Numbered from the stretch's first letter, positions 25,526-35,067 are shown. The stretch is 64,000 nucleotides of DNA from Blautia sp. Marseille-P3201T (GCF_900120295.1 NZ_LT635469.1:611001-675000), one strand, 5' to 3'. Numbers and translations: made by a program. The notes: a model not told the origin generated them from the sequence alone.

Positions 25526-26111
25526 ATGGAAAATCAGGGTGAAGTTATTTTTTATAATGCAAATGATGGGTTGACACATATTGAGGTAAAAGTAGAAGAT
25601 GAAACTGTTTGGCTGACAATAGATCAAATGTAAGAACTGTTTGGAAAAGCTAGATCAACTATAAATGAGCATATTTTAAATGTTTTTTCAGAAGGAGAAT
25701 TACTTAAATCAGAGTCTGTGAGAAAAATCGGAAATTCCGATTTTTCTACAAAACCTACAAATTATTATAATCTTGATGTGATAATTTCTGTAGGATATCG
25801 TGTGAAGTGTTGATTACAACCCGCATAGTGATGAATCAATACGCTTTTTCAAAATTGTACAGAATAAATTGCATTTTGCAGCACATGGTCACATGGCAGC
25901 AGAAGTGATATATGAAAGAGCAGATGCAGAGAAATCTTTTATGGGACTAACTTCTTTTTCAGGTGAATTGCCAGCGTTAAAAGATATCAGTATTGCAAAG
26001 AATTATCTTTCGGCAGATGAATTGAAGATATTAAATAATCTTGTTTCAGGTTATTTTGATTTAGCTGAAATTAATGCGATTGAACATAAACCAATGTACA
26101 TGAATGATTAT
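25526..26111 (+). pseudogene. RhuM-family gene, broken
   Basis: A perfect ribosome site (GAGGAGG) and ATG start a protein that reads GEVIFYNANDGLTHIEVKV and TVWLTIDQM, the start of the RhuM (virulence protein, DNA-binding-like) family. A TAA at 25631-25633 interrupts it; the frame then continues with ELFGKARSTINEHI and YYNLDVIISVGYRVK up to a TGA at about 25812. The middle of the family is missing, and the C-terminal portion resumes from about 25815 (HSDESIRFFKIVQNK, then AAHGHMAAEVIYERADAEK, GLTSFSGELPALKDISIAKNYL) until about 26111. So it carries a nonsense codon, an internal deletion with frame change, and a lost 3' end. Confidence 0.85.
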
Positions 26112-26621
26112 GTAGGCGTATCTGTTGTGATATTATCTATAATAGGAGTCATACATATTGATGGCAGAAATCAAATATCTATGCTTTGGTTATGGTTATT
26201 TTCAGCTTTTATCAATAGCGTTATGCAGGAAGTGTTAGTTCGTGGTTACTTGTATCAGATGATAAAAAATAATTACAATACAGTTGCCGCTGTTATTGTA
26301 TCTACTGGATTATTTACATTTGCACATGGTGGTGCTTTTGAGGCAGGAATACTTCCTGTACTAAATGTTATAACAATGAGTCTTTTCGTGACAGCGGTAT
26401 TGGAGTACACGGAATCCTTAATTGCTCCGATTGTAATCCATTTTTTATGGAATGGTGTTGGCGCAATTATTTTGGGTGGAGTATCGTTGGCAGAAGATTA
26501 CCCGCATATGTTTAACATGGTAATTAGTGGAAACTCAATTTACCCGTTGAGCAGATTGTTCATTTTAATCACCTCAAAGTATCGGGAGGAAGAAACGCCT
26601 ATTTGGCATAAAGGAGAATAA
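25869..26621 (+). pseudogene. Chimeric frame: RhuM C-terminus fused to a CPBP intramembrane protease
   Basis: One open frame of 250 residues joins two unrelated families. Residues 1-80 are the RhuM C-terminal part; from about residue 82 it is a CPBP (Abi/CAAX) glutamic protease, with motif 1 as QEVLVRGYLYQ, motif 2 as FTFAHGG and motif 3 as HFLWNGVG, in three to four membrane helices. The first glutamate of the usual EExxxR is Gln here. The N-terminal helices of the protease are gone. The join at about 26111 looks like a deletion endpoint. Whether the frame is translated is unknown; the intact C-terminal motifs mean that activity cannot be fully excluded. Confidence 0.75.
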
Positions 26622-26622
26622 A

Positions 26623-27160
26623 ATGGAATACCAGTACAAACTTCGTCCACATCACGGATTGTGTATCTCCTTTTTCTCAGTGAAAAAGTATAGTGAAAAA
26701 TATAAAGAAAATAATAGCTGAATTAGAAAACGCTTCAATTGTTTGTGTCACCTTGCAGTCAGATATTTTTTGTGAGGGATGTCCCAGTAGATTACAAGAT
26801 GGAAGTTGTAGTGTTGCTGATAAGGTTCGAGAATATGATCAAAAGATTCTTGAATTATGTGGATGGAAAGAAGGAATGTTACTTCCGTATTCTGAATTTA
26901 AACAAGATATTCATGATAATATTTTGTCTTGTAGAAAGTGTGAAACAATTTGTGGTGATTGTGAATGGAGCGAAATTTGTTACATAAATGGAAGAAAAAA
27001 TAAAAAGCTAATATGTTGGATTAATGAACAAGATAAAATATTGTCTTTTCACCAAGAAGAAGGATTTGTGCAAAAGGAATTTACAGACAGAGACGAGCTT
27101 CGATGCTTCTTGCTTGCAGTGTATGGAGGATATTGCAGGGGAGCATATAGATACAGATAA
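26623..27160 (+). pseudogene. DUF1284 protein gene, frameshifted
   Basis: ATG 26623 with AAGGAGAAT gives MEYQYKLRPHHGLCISFF, the unmistakable DUF1284 start (RPHHGLC, thought to bind an iron-sulfur cluster), but that frame stops at about 26721. The other frame carries on from about 26693 as KNIKKIIAELENASIVCV, DIFCEGCPS, VADKVREYDQ and ICGDCEWSEIC with the family cysteines, so a one-base change near 26690-26710 broke it. The last 55 residues (from YINGRKNKK) do not fit the DUF1284 pattern that I know and may be another fusion. Confidence 0.8.
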
Positions 27161-27217
27161 TGAGTACATGTATTACTATTCGGTTGAATTTATAAAATAG
27201 CACTAATAAAAAGAAGA

Positions 27218-27260
27218 GGATGTCACGTAATCTGCTTTGATTCGTTGGCATCCTTTTTTT
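27218..27260. terminator. Terminator between DUF1284 remnant and araC-type gene
   Basis: GGATG(TC) pairs with (GG)CATCC with a bulge, then TTTTTTT on the plus strand. On the minus strand it lies just after the AraC gene, with fewer T. Confidence 0.7.
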
Positions 27261-27289
27261 GACATTTAGTTTTTATGACATTATAGATT

Positions 27290-28153
27290 TCATAACCTAT
27301 TTCTTATTTTTCGGTATTCTCTTGGCGAATATCCTTTCAGCTTGTGGAAAAGCCGGCTGAAATAAAGCTGATTATCATACCCGACGATTTTAGAAATTTC
27401 ATTGATGGAATAGGTTGTTGTTTCAAGTAACATCTGGGCATTGTTAATTCGGATTCCCACAATAAACTGCATTGGTGTAGAACCTGTGTATTTTTTGAAG
27501 TTTCGGATAAACCAGCTGACACTCATTCCACGTGAGGCAGCATAATCATCTATGCTAATATTCTGGTTATAATTTTCACTGAAAAAGGTAACTGCGTTAT
27601 CCATCTCGTGATCCAGGTATTCATTTTTCGAGATATGTTCCCTGGTCAGTTCCCGATGAAAGATGATAAGAAGATGACGGAGCAGAAGGACAAGCATTTC
27701 CTCATAATTATCTTGGCAACGCTGAAGCTCGATGATAATACGCTTGAAAATCTGTTCGTATTCCATAGAGGTTCCGACCTGAAATACACGCTCTTTATCC
27801 GGGAATCCATATTGCCGTAGGATATTTTTTACATTGTTGCCTGTAAAATGAATCCAGTATACTTCTGTCTTATCTTTTCCATAATATTCATATTTCTGAA
27901 GTTCCTTCGGTCTGTACAGTACAATATTACCGGCGGGGACAATCGTTTCGTTATCCACATTGTCAAAATGAAAATGCCCACAACCAGCAGTGATATAGAT
28001 AATCTGATAATCCAGGCGTCCCCTTGGACGGTAGGTTGGTAACTTTGGATGGCTGGAAAGGCGGTAAGTACCGCAACTTCCTACAACCAGTGGGCGACTT
28101 TTGTCTTTGAAATCCATATGGGAGTGGTTTAAATAACCGGTGTTCATATACAT
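27290..28153 (-). CDS. AraC-family transcriptional regulator
   Basis: A 287-residue regulator with an N-terminal cupin-like sensor domain (residues 20-150; GRLDYQIIYITAGCGHFHF, VPAGNIVLYRPKELQKYEYYG) and a C-terminal double HTH (about 190-285; NISIDDYAASRGMSVSWFIRNFKKYTGSTPMQFI, SINEISKIVGYDNQLYFSRLFHKLKGYSPREYRK). It is divergent from lacZ across a 235-base region with an AT repeat and probably activates lacZ and the GPH transporter in response to a sugar. AGAGGTG precedes the ATG. Confidence 0.93.
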   Translation of the reverse strand: MYMNTGYLNHSHMDFKDKSRPLVVGSCGTYRLSSHPKLPTYRPRGRLDYQIIYITAGCGHFHFDNVDNETIVPAGNIVLYRPKELQKYEYYGKDKTEVYWIHFTGNNVKNILRQYGFPDKERVFQVGTSMEYEQIFKRIIIELQRCQDNYEEMLVLLLRHLLIIFHRELTREHISKNEYLDHEMDNAVTFFSENYNQNISIDDYAASRGMSVSWFIRNFKKYTGSTPMQFIVGIRINNAQMLLETTTYSINEISKIVGYDNQLYFSRLFHKLKGYSPREYRKIRNRL

Positions 28154-28246
28154 ATGGTAGCACCTCTTTTACTTTTTTTGTTATTGTATCATTTAGTGCA
28201 TATTTTGTCTAATCCAATTCATAGACATGTTTTGCAGATTAGGATA

Positions 28247-28292
<46 letters not shown>

Positions 28293-28388
28293 CAAAACAG
28301 AGAAGCGTAAACATAAAAGTAAAAGACAAGGTTTGCTGTGGAAAAACAAAGTGCAAAAAAATGTATATGTATTAAAGGAGAGTTATTT

Positions 28389-31300
28389 ATGATTGTACCA
28401 CGTTATTATGAGGATTTAAGCGTACTGCATGAAAATACAATGCCAGCCAGAGCCTATTTTATTCCGGCATCCAAAAGAATGGATAACCTGGTGGAGCACA
28501 GGGAAGAGTCAGACCGAATGCAGTTATTGAACGGAACTTGGAAGTTCCAGTATTTTAACAGTATCTATGATGTTCAGGAACCCTTCTTTGAGAAAGATTA
28601 TGATACAGAAAATTTTGATGAGATTCAGGTTCCGAGTGTATGGCAGATGGCAGGATATGACACACATCAGTATACAAACATCAGGTATCCGTTCCCATTT
28701 GATCCACCGTATGTACCACAGGATATTCCATGTGGAACATATGCACATACCTTTGTTTATCACAAAGATGAAAATGCACCAAAAGCTTTCTTGAATTTTG
28801 AAGGAGTAGACAGTTGCTTTTATGTATGGATCAATGGCTCTTATGTAGGGTATAGCCAGGTTTCACATATGACCAGTGAGTTTGATATCACCGACCTCCT
28901 TCGGGACGGAGAGAACAGCATAGCGGTTCTGGTCATGAAGTGGTGTGATGGTTCCTATTTGGAAGATCAGGACAAATTCCGTATGAGTGGTATTTTCCGG
29001 GATGTGTACATTTTGAAACGCCCAAAACAGGCAATCAGTGATTATCATATTAAAACAAGAATTGAGGATATGCTTGCGAAAGTAGAAATTGAAATGAAAT
29101 TCTACTCTCCGTTAAATGTAAAAATTTCGATTGAAGATAGAAACGGAGCAGTTGTAGCACTAGGAAGTATTGCTGAAGAAGGAACAGCTGTATTAGAAAT
29201 CGCAAGTCCGGAACTTTGGAATACAGAAAATCCATATCTATATAAACTGATTCTTGAAACAGAGAATGAAGTAATTGTAGATCACATTGCATTAAGAAAG
29301 ATAGAGATTAAAGACCAGGTTATTTATTTAAATGGACAGAAGATTAAATTCCGTGGTGTCAATCGACATGATTCTGATCCGGTTACTGGATTTACAATCA
29401 ATCCGGAACAGATTACAACCGATCTTACGTTAATGAAGCAGCATAATTTTAATGCGATCCGTTCCAGCCACTATCCGAACGCACCATTTTTCTATGAAAT
29501 GTGTGACAAGTATGGATTCATGGTAATAGATGAAGCAGATATTGAAGCTCATGGCCCATTTATGATCTACAGAAAAGAAGACACCGATTACAATCGGTTC
29601 AAACGATGGAATGAGAAGATTGCAGATGATCCGGTATGGGAAGAGGCAATCGTTGATCGAGTAAAACTCATGGTGGAACGTGACAAAAACCGTTTCTGTA
29701 TTGTTATGTGGTCAATGGGAAATGAGAGTGCTTATGGCTGCAACTTTGAAAAAGCACTGGAATGGACAAAGAATTTTGATCCAGACCGTATCACACAATA
29801 TGAGAGTGCAAGATATCGTAATTATGATGAAACATATGATTACAGCAATCTGGATGTGTACAGTCGGATGTACCCAGCGCTTTCCGAAATTCAGGAATAT
29901 CTGGATAAAGATGGAAGCAAACCCTTCCTTTTGGTAGAGTACTGTCACAGCATGGGAAACGGACCTGGAGATTTTGAAGATTACTTCCAGATGATTCAGG
30001 ATAATGATAAAATGTGCGGCGGCTTTGTCTGGGAATGGTGTGACCATGCGATTGCTCATGGAACTGCTGAGAATGGAAAGACTATATATGCTTATGGGGG
30101 CGACCATGGCGAAGAAATTCATGATGGCAACTTCTGTATGGATGGATTAGTATATCCGGACAGAACGGTACATACAGGACTTTTGGAATACAAGAATGTT
30201 TATCGCCCGGCAAGGGTTATTTCCTATGACAAAGAAAGCGGAGAACTGGTGCTTCATAACTACATGGATTTTGATGACTTGAAAGATTATGTGAAGATCA
30301 GTTATGAACTGACGCAGGACGGGCTTGTAATCAGCAAAGGTAAACTTCCAGAAGTTTCAGCAGCACCACACAGTGAAGGAAAAATAAACCTTAAAATCAA
30401 TGTGCCAGAGAGTGGAAAATGTTATTTAAAATTTATTTACCATCTGAAAAAGGAATTGCCACTGTTGGATGAAGACCATATTCTTGGATTTGATGAAATT
30501 GAGGTAAGCAAAGACGGTGCAAAATGTAAACTTGCTGAGAAATGGCTACAAAAAACAGCAGTGGACTCTGAGTTACAGGTAAATGAAAATGATACACAGA
30601 TCCATATCAAGGGGCGTGAATTTGCTTATACCATAGACAAACGTACTGCACTCTTTACAGAGATGAAATTCGCAGGGCGGGAATACTTGAACCATCCGAT
30701 GGAATTAAATATTTGGAGAGCTCCAACAGATAACGATATGTACATCAAGTCTGAATGGAAGAAAGCCCATTATGATAAAGCTTATACAAGAGCTTACACG
30801 ACAGAGGTCGTGCAGGGAAAGCATGGTGTGAAAATTACAAGCCATGCATCCGTTGTGGCAGAGACAGTACAGAAGATTCTTGATGTGACGATCACATGGA
30901 AAATAGAAGCTGCTGGAAAGATTGATGCAGATATTGCAGTAACAAAAGATGATGAATTTCCGGACCTGCCAAGATTTGGTGTGAGGATGTTCCTGGATAA
31001 AAAACTTTCAGCTGTAAGATACTTTGGAATGGGACCACAGGAAAGCTATTGTGACAAACATCAGGCTGCGAGCCACGGTTTGTATCAGGCAAATGTAGAT
31101 GATTTGCATGAGGATTATATTCGCCCACAGGAAAATGGAAGCCATTATGATTGTGAATATGTAGAGCTTAACAACAGCCGATATGGAATTGTGGCATCCG
31201 CAGAAAAGGCATTTTCATTCAATGCTTCTTATTATACACAGGAAGAACTTGAGAAGAAAACGCATAATTATGAACTGATAGAATCAGATAGTGTAGTATT

Positions 31301-31427
31301 CTGTGTTGACTACGCATTAAATGGCATTGGTTCTAATAGTTGTGGTCCAGTTGTATTGGAGCAGTACCGATTTGATGATGTATTATTCCGGTTTCAGTTT
31401 ACACTGATACCGTATGTAAAGGGGTAA
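28389..31427 (+). CDS. lacZ: Beta-galactosidase, GH2 (LacZ type)
   Basis: Hydrolyses lactose or other beta-galactosides in the cytosol. The 1012-residue protein has the full LacZ layout: sugar-binding domain with VPSVWQMAGYDTHQYTNIRYPF, a beta-sandwich, the TIM barrel with NRHDSDPVTG, the acid/base glutamate in MWSMGNES (Glu446) and nucleophile in LLVEYCHSMGN (Glu517), then the C-terminal small chain with NIWRAPTDND. The ATG with AAAGGAG is used rather than a GTG 51 bases upstream. It is followed by the transporter and likely co-transcribed with it. Confidence 0.96.
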   Translation: MIVPRYYEDLSVLHENTMPARAYFIPASKRMDNLVEHREESDRMQLLNGTWKFQYFNSIYDVQEPFFEKDYDTENFDEIQVPSVWQMAGYDTHQYTNIRYPFPFDPPYVPQDIPCGTYAHTFVYHKDENAPKAFLNFEGVDSCFYVWINGSYVGYSQVSHMTSEFDITDLLRDGENSIAVLVMKWCDGSYLEDQDKFRMSGIFRDVYILKRPKQAISDYHIKTRIEDMLAKVEIEMKFYSPLNVKISIEDRNGAVVALGSIAEEGTAVLEIASPELWNTENPYLYKLILETENEVIVDHIALRKIEIKDQVIYLNGQKIKFRGVNRHDSDPVTGFTINPEQITTDLTLMKQHNFNAIRSSHYPNAPFFYEMCDKYGFMVIDEADIEAHGPFMIYRKEDTDYNRFKRWNEKIADDPVWEEAIVDRVKLMVERDKNRFCIVMWSMGNESAYGCNFEKALEWTKNFDPDRITQYESARYRNYDETYDYSNLDVYSRMYPALSEIQEYLDKDGSKPFLLVEYCHSMGNGPGDFEDYFQMIQDNDKMCGGFVWEWCDHAIAHGTAENGKTIYAYGGDHGEEIHDGNFCMDGLVYPDRTVHTGLLEYKNVYRPARVISYDKESGELVLHNYMDFDDLKDYVKISYELTQDGLVISKGKLPEVSAAPHSEGKINLKINVPESGKCYLKFIYHLKKELPLLDEDHILGFDEIEVSKDGAKCKLAEKWLQKTAVDSELQVNENDTQIHIKGREFAYTIDKRTALFTEMKFAGREYLNHPMELNIWRAPTDNDMYIKSEWKKAHYDKAYTRAYTTEVVQGKHGVKITSHASVVAETVQKILDVTITWKIEAAGKIDADIAVTKDDEFPDLPRFGVRMFLDKKLSAVRYFGMGPQESYCDKHQAASHGLYQANVDDLHEDYIRPQENGSHYDCEYVELNNSRYGIVASAEKAFSFNASYYTQEELEKKTHNYELIESDSVVFCVDYALNGIGSNSCGPVVLEQYRFDDVLFRFQFTLIPYVKG

Positions 31428-31462
31428 TAAAGTTTCATGTAACCCGTAAACAAGGAAAGAGA

Positions 31463-31505
31463 GTCTGATTGTTATGTAAAGTCCGGATATACAGAGCAAT
31501 CAGAC
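31463..31505 (+). promoter_or_regulatory. Hairpin between lacZ and the transporter
   Basis: GTCTGATTG pairs perfectly with CAATCAGAC around a 25-base loop that contains TCCGGA. There is no T-run, so it looks like a processing or stability element. Confidence 0.55.
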
Positions 31506-31543
31506 AAAATAAGTGCGATGAAGATGAGGAGCAAAGAAATTCG

Positions 31544-32941
31544 ATGGAAGAAAAAAAGTATTTGAAATGGTATAACAAAATTGGATATGGATCAGGCGAT
31601 ATTGCAGGTAATGTAGTCTATGCGTTCCTGACATCTTTTATGATGGTCTATTTGACGGACTCAGTAGGACTTGCTGCAGGTGTCGTAGGTACCCTGATTG
31701 CCGTATCAAAACTATTTGATGGTTTTACAGATATATTTTTTGGATCAATGATTGACAAAACACACAGTAAAATGGGAAAAGCGAAACCCTGGATGCTATA
31801 CGGATATATTGGTTGTGCCATTACGCTGGTCGGCTGCTTTGCAGTACCGGTGAGTTTGGGAACAACGGCTAAATATGCATGGTTCTTTATTTCTTATACA
31901 CTGTTAAATGGTGTGTTTTATACAGCAAACAATATTGCTTATTCAGCACTTACGTCATTGATTACAAAGAACAGCAAAGAGCGTGTGCAGATGGGATCTT
32001 ACCGTTTTATTTTTGCGTTTTCAACAAGTCTTCTGATTCAGGCAATTACAGTTGGATTTGTAGATAAATGTGGTGGAGATGCTGCAGCATGGAGAACGGT
32101 TGCTATTATCTATGCAATCATTGGTCTTGTCGTAAATACGATTTCAGCACTTTCTGTTAAGGAACTTCCTGAGGAAGAACTTAACGAAGGAGAAGTAAAG
32201 GATGATAATGAAAAGTACGGAATGGTACATGCATTCAAGCTTCTTGTTAAAAACAAATATTACATGATGATTTGTGGAACATATATTTTACAGCAGTTAT
32301 ATGGTGCCATGATTGGAGCTGGCATTTATTACATGACATGGGTACTGAAAAATAAGAATTTGTTTGGACAATTTGCATGGGCAGTAAATATTCCACTGAT
32401 CATTGCCCTGATTTTCACACCGACATTAGTTGGTAAGTGGAAAGGTATGTATAAACTGAACTTAAGAGGTTATGTCTTAGCAGTCATCGGTAGAGCACTT
32501 GTTGTTGTTGCAGGATATATGGGCAGTGTTCCGCTGATGATGGCATTTACAGCTCTTGCAGCCTTAGGTCAGGGACCATGGCAGGGAGATATGAATGCAG
32601 TTATCGCATCCTGCTCTGAATACACTTATCTTACACAGGGAAAGAGAATTGACGGAACGATGTACTCTTGTACTTCTCTTGGCGTAAAAATCGGTGGAGG
32701 TATTGGAACCGCTGTTGTTGGATGGATGCTTGAGTTCAGTGGATATGTTGGAACAAATGCAACTCAGCCACAGTCTGCACTTGACATGATGCAGTTTATG
32801 TATCTTTGGCTTCCGTTAATCTTTGATGTATTGATTATGTTTGTACTTTCAAGAATGAATGTAGAAGATGCAAATAAAAAACTGAAAGCAGAAAAGGGAA
32901 TTGCTGCAGATGAAGTAACAGATGCATCAGACATAAATTAG
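31544..32941 (+). CDS. GPH-family sugar:cation symporter
   Basis: A 465-residue membrane transporter with about 12 helices, of the glycoside-pentoside-hexuronide family (MelB/LacS-like, without a C-terminal EIIA domain). Signature parts are KIGYGSGDIAGNVVYAFLTSFMMVYLTD and the loop DGFTDIFFGSMIDKTHSKMGKAKPWMLYG with the cation-site aspartates and the conserved SKMGKARPW-like motif. Next to lacZ it should import lactose or a related galactoside. The ATG with GAGGAG upstream is used; the reading frame is open further up but lies in the hairpin. Confidence 0.92.
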   Translation: MEEKKYLKWYNKIGYGSGDIAGNVVYAFLTSFMMVYLTDSVGLAAGVVGTLIAVSKLFDGFTDIFFGSMIDKTHSKMGKAKPWMLYGYIGCAITLVGCFAVPVSLGTTAKYAWFFISYTLLNGVFYTANNIAYSALTSLITKNSKERVQMGSYRFIFAFSTSLLIQAITVGFVDKCGGDAAAWRTVAIIYAIIGLVVNTISALSVKELPEEELNEGEVKDDNEKYGMVHAFKLLVKNKYYMMICGTYILQQLYGAMIGAGIYYMTWVLKNKNLFGQFAWAVNIPLIIALIFTPTLVGKWKGMYKLNLRGYVLAVIGRALVVVAGYMGSVPLMMAFTALAALGQGPWQGDMNAVIASCSEYTYLTQGKRIDGTMYSCTSLGVKIGGGIGTAVVGWMLEFSGYVGTNATQPQSALDMMQFMYLWLPLIFDVLIMFVLSRMNVEDANKKLKAEKGIAADEVTDASDIN

Positions 32942-32954
32942 AATTGACAGGAGA

Positions 32955-32997
32955 AAGCGTTGTCTGGTCATTGCTCGATGAGACAGTGCTTTTTTCT
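32955..32997 (+). terminator. Terminator after the lac transporter
   Basis: AGCGTTGTCT pairs with AGACAGTGCT (two G-U), followed by TTTTTTCT. Confidence 0.75.
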
Positions 32998-33031
32998 ATA
33001 TATAAAGTGATTGAACTGTATTTTGAAAATA

Positions 33032-33103
33032 AAAAAGGACCACTTCATTTTTGTGAAATGGCCTTAAGAAAATATTCAGTTTTCACAAAATAGTCCTTTT
33101 AGT
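33032..33103. terminator. Bidirectional terminator after the minus-strand mini-gene
   Basis: AAAAAGGAC/GTCCTTTT at the base and ATTTTTGTGAAA/TTTCACAAAAT inside, with a 20-base loop. On the minus strand it is followed by TTTTTT directly after the small gene; on the plus strand it backs up the lac transporter terminator. Confidence 0.75.
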
Positions 33104-33105
33104 AT

Positions 33106-33183
33106 TTATACATGGTAAGGATGCTCAAAATATTCAGTGTAGAATACTAAAAGGTCATTCAGATATTTTTTTAGGTTGCTCAT
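33106..33183 (-). CDS. Short peptide gene (25 codons), candidate leader peptide
   Basis: On the minus strand AAAGGAGG, nine bases, then ATG and 25 codons to TAA, with a TATAAT (33216-33221) at the right distance upstream and a strong terminator right after. The peptide starts MSNLKKYLND and is rich in aromatic residues (two Phe, four Tyr in the last 15). The segment CCTTTTAGTATT inside the codons is the exact complement of AATACTAAAAGG, which begins just after the stop and forms the 5' arm of the terminator. That gives two competing folds, as in translational attenuators. No family recognised. Confidence 0.5.
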   Translation of the reverse strand: MSNLKKYLNDLLVFYTEYFEHPYHV

Positions 33184-33292
33184 TTGCAATTCCTCCTTTC
33201 CTTATTTACAAGTCGATTATAAGATAGGTGTAAAAGGATTGCTTGCCAAATCGAAAGAAGATATAGACAAATGTTGCAAAGGGGAGTATTTC

Positions 33293-34093
33293 ATGCAGTT
33301 AAAATATGTTGACACAAAAGAGGAGATTATAGCAATAAATAGGAAGTCAAAACATATTGAACCACATCTTCATAATGCACTGGAGATCGTTTGTGTAACA
33401 AGTGGATCATTAGAACTTGGTGTCGGACATGAACTATACCATATGGAAAAAGGAGATATAGGCTTTGTATTTCCAGATGTTATTCATCACTATCAGGTAC
33501 TGACACCCGGTGTAAATAAAGCGACTTATCTGATTGCATCGCCATTTACGATAGCCAAATTTGCAGATATCATGCAATCCATGGCTCCTGAATACCCAAT
33601 CATCAAAGCGGAAAAGGTTGAACCGGAGGTATATAGGGTTATAAATGCAATTTTAGAGACAGAACAGTCGGATATTACTGTTGCACAGGCATATCTTCAA
33701 ATTGTGTTGGCACGCTGCATAGGAAAATTAAATTTGGTAGAAAAGAGCAGTGTGGGGAGCAACGATCTTATTTACCAGACAGTTTCCTATATATCAGCAA
33801 ATTTCAAGAAGAAATTTTCGTTGGAAGAGATGGCAAAAGACCTGGGCGTGAGCAAATATGTTTTATCCAGACTCTTTTCCAAGACATTCCATAGAAACTT
33901 TAATCAATATCTTAACGATGCAAGGCTGAACTATGCATGCCATCGTTTGGAAAATACGAGTGATTCTATTACAAATATTTGTCTGGATAGTGGATTTGAA
34001 AGTCAGAGAACGTTTAACCGAGTATTTAAAGAAAGATATAAAATATCACCAAGTGATTATCGAAGTACTTGTGTGAAAGAGATGTTGTCATAA
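33293..34093 (+). CDS. AraC-family transcriptional regulator (cupin sensor)
   Basis: A 266-residue regulator with a cupin sensor domain (KHIEPHLHNALEIVCVTSGSLELGVGHELYHMEKGDIGFVFPDVIHHY, residues 20-65, metal or sugar pocket) and a C-terminal double HTH (KKFSLEEMAKDLGVSKYVLSRLFSKTFHRNFNQYLNDAR, SITNICLDSGFESQRTFNRVFKERYKISPSDYR). The ATG with AAAGGGGAG is used rather than upstream starts. It is the second AraC protein beside the lac cluster and may control it or the HAD gene downstream. Confidence 0.93.
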   Translation: MQLKYVDTKEEIIAINRKSKHIEPHLHNALEIVCVTSGSLELGVGHELYHMEKGDIGFVFPDVIHHYQVLTPGVNKATYLIASPFTIAKFADIMQSMAPEYPIIKAEKVEPEVYRVINAILETEQSDITVAQAYLQIVLARCIGKLNLVEKSSVGSNDLIYQTVSYISANFKKKFSLEEMAKDLGVSKYVLSRLFSKTFHRNFNQYLNDARLNYACHRLENTSDSITNICLDSGFESQRTFNRVFKERYKISPSDYRSTCVKEMLS

Positions 34094-34159
34094 AAGGTTC
34101 TGTTGATCGAAATATTTACTTTGATTTTACAGTGCTATGTATTTGATTTCATGTGTGGA

Positions 34160-34168
34160 TGATATAAT
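34160..34168 (+). promoter_or_regulatory. Extended -10 promoter of the HAD gene
   Basis: TG-A-TATAAT, 87 bases before the HAD start, with no strong -35. Confidence 0.5.
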
Positions 34169-34254
34169 ATAAAAATATTTGTAGAAAAAAGAGTTTTATT
34201 CTATTATGAAAAGAGTAAGGTGTATTCTAAAGAAACAAGAAAGGCAGGGCGCAT

Positions 34255-35067
34255 ATGAACATGAGAAAATCCATAATCGATTTTAATGAAAAAAAAGGAT
34301 TCATCTGTGATATGGATGGTGTGATTTATCATGGCAATCAGATATTGCCAGGTGTTCCAGAATTCATCCAGTGGTTGCATGATGAAAAGAAAGAATATTT
34401 ATTTTTGACAAATAATAGTGGATATACACCACGGGAATTAAATCAGAAACTGGCAAGGATGGGACTTGATGTGCCAGAAGAACATTTTTACACCAGCGCA
34501 TTGGCAACAGCCGCTTTTTTAAAGGAACAGGCGGCAGGCTGTTCAGCATTTGTGATAGGAGAAGCAGGTCTCTTAAATGCACTTTATGATGTTGGCATTA
34601 CAATGAATGATGTAAATCCGGATTATGTTGTTGTGGGAGAGGGACGATCCTATTCATTGGATACCTTAACGAAAGCAACGAATTTAGTTCTGAAGGGAGC
34701 TAAGTTGATTGGAGCAAACTCGGATGTTTCCGGACCAATCGAGAACGGAATCGCTCCTGCCTGTCGTGCATTGATTGCCCCAATTGAAATGGCAACAGGT
34801 ACACAGGCATATTTCTGTGGGAAACCGAATCCACTGATGATGAGAACAGGATTGAATATGCTTGGATGTCATTCAGCAGAAGTTGTAATGGTTGGGGATC
34901 GTATGGATACAGATGTGATTTCAGGAATGGAAAGTGGTATGTCTACTGTATTGGTTCTCTCTGGATGTTCAACGAAGGATACACTCAAAACTTATGCTTA
35001 TCTTCCGACAATGGTATTGAATGGAGTGGGAGATATCGCCAGTATGGCAAAAGCAAAAGAGGAATAG
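34255..35067 (+). CDS. HAD-family phosphatase, NagD type
   Basis: A 270-residue cytosolic sugar- or nucleotide-phosphatase of HAD subfamily IIA. Motif I is FICDMDGVIYHG with the nucleophile and acid aspartates, motif II is LTNNSG, and motif III/IV are FCGKPNPLMM (catalytic Lys) and MVGDRMDTDVISGMESG. NagD-like enzymes have broad specificity, so the substrate is not known. Context beside lacZ and two AraC proteins hints at removal of sugar phosphates. It is transcribed alone. Confidence 0.93.
   Translation: MNMRKSIIDFNEKKGFICDMDGVIYHGNQILPGVPEFIQWLHDEKKEYLFLTNNSGYTPRELNQKLARMGLDVPEEHFYTSALATAAFLKEQAAGCSAFVIGEAGLLNALYDVGITMNDVNPDYVVVGEGRSYSLDTLTKATNLVLKGAKLIGANSDVSGPIENGIAPACRALIAPIEMATGTQAYFCGKPNPLMMRTGLNMLGCHSAEVVMVGDRMDTDVISGMESGMSTVLVLSGCSTKDTLKTYAYLPTMVLNGVGDIASMAKAKEE

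Noticed and set aside
25094..25627. A 177-codon minus-strand frame across the aldo/keto reductase end
   Set aside because: It crosses a strong terminator, overlaps a well-supported gene and reads as AT-rich low-complexity residues.
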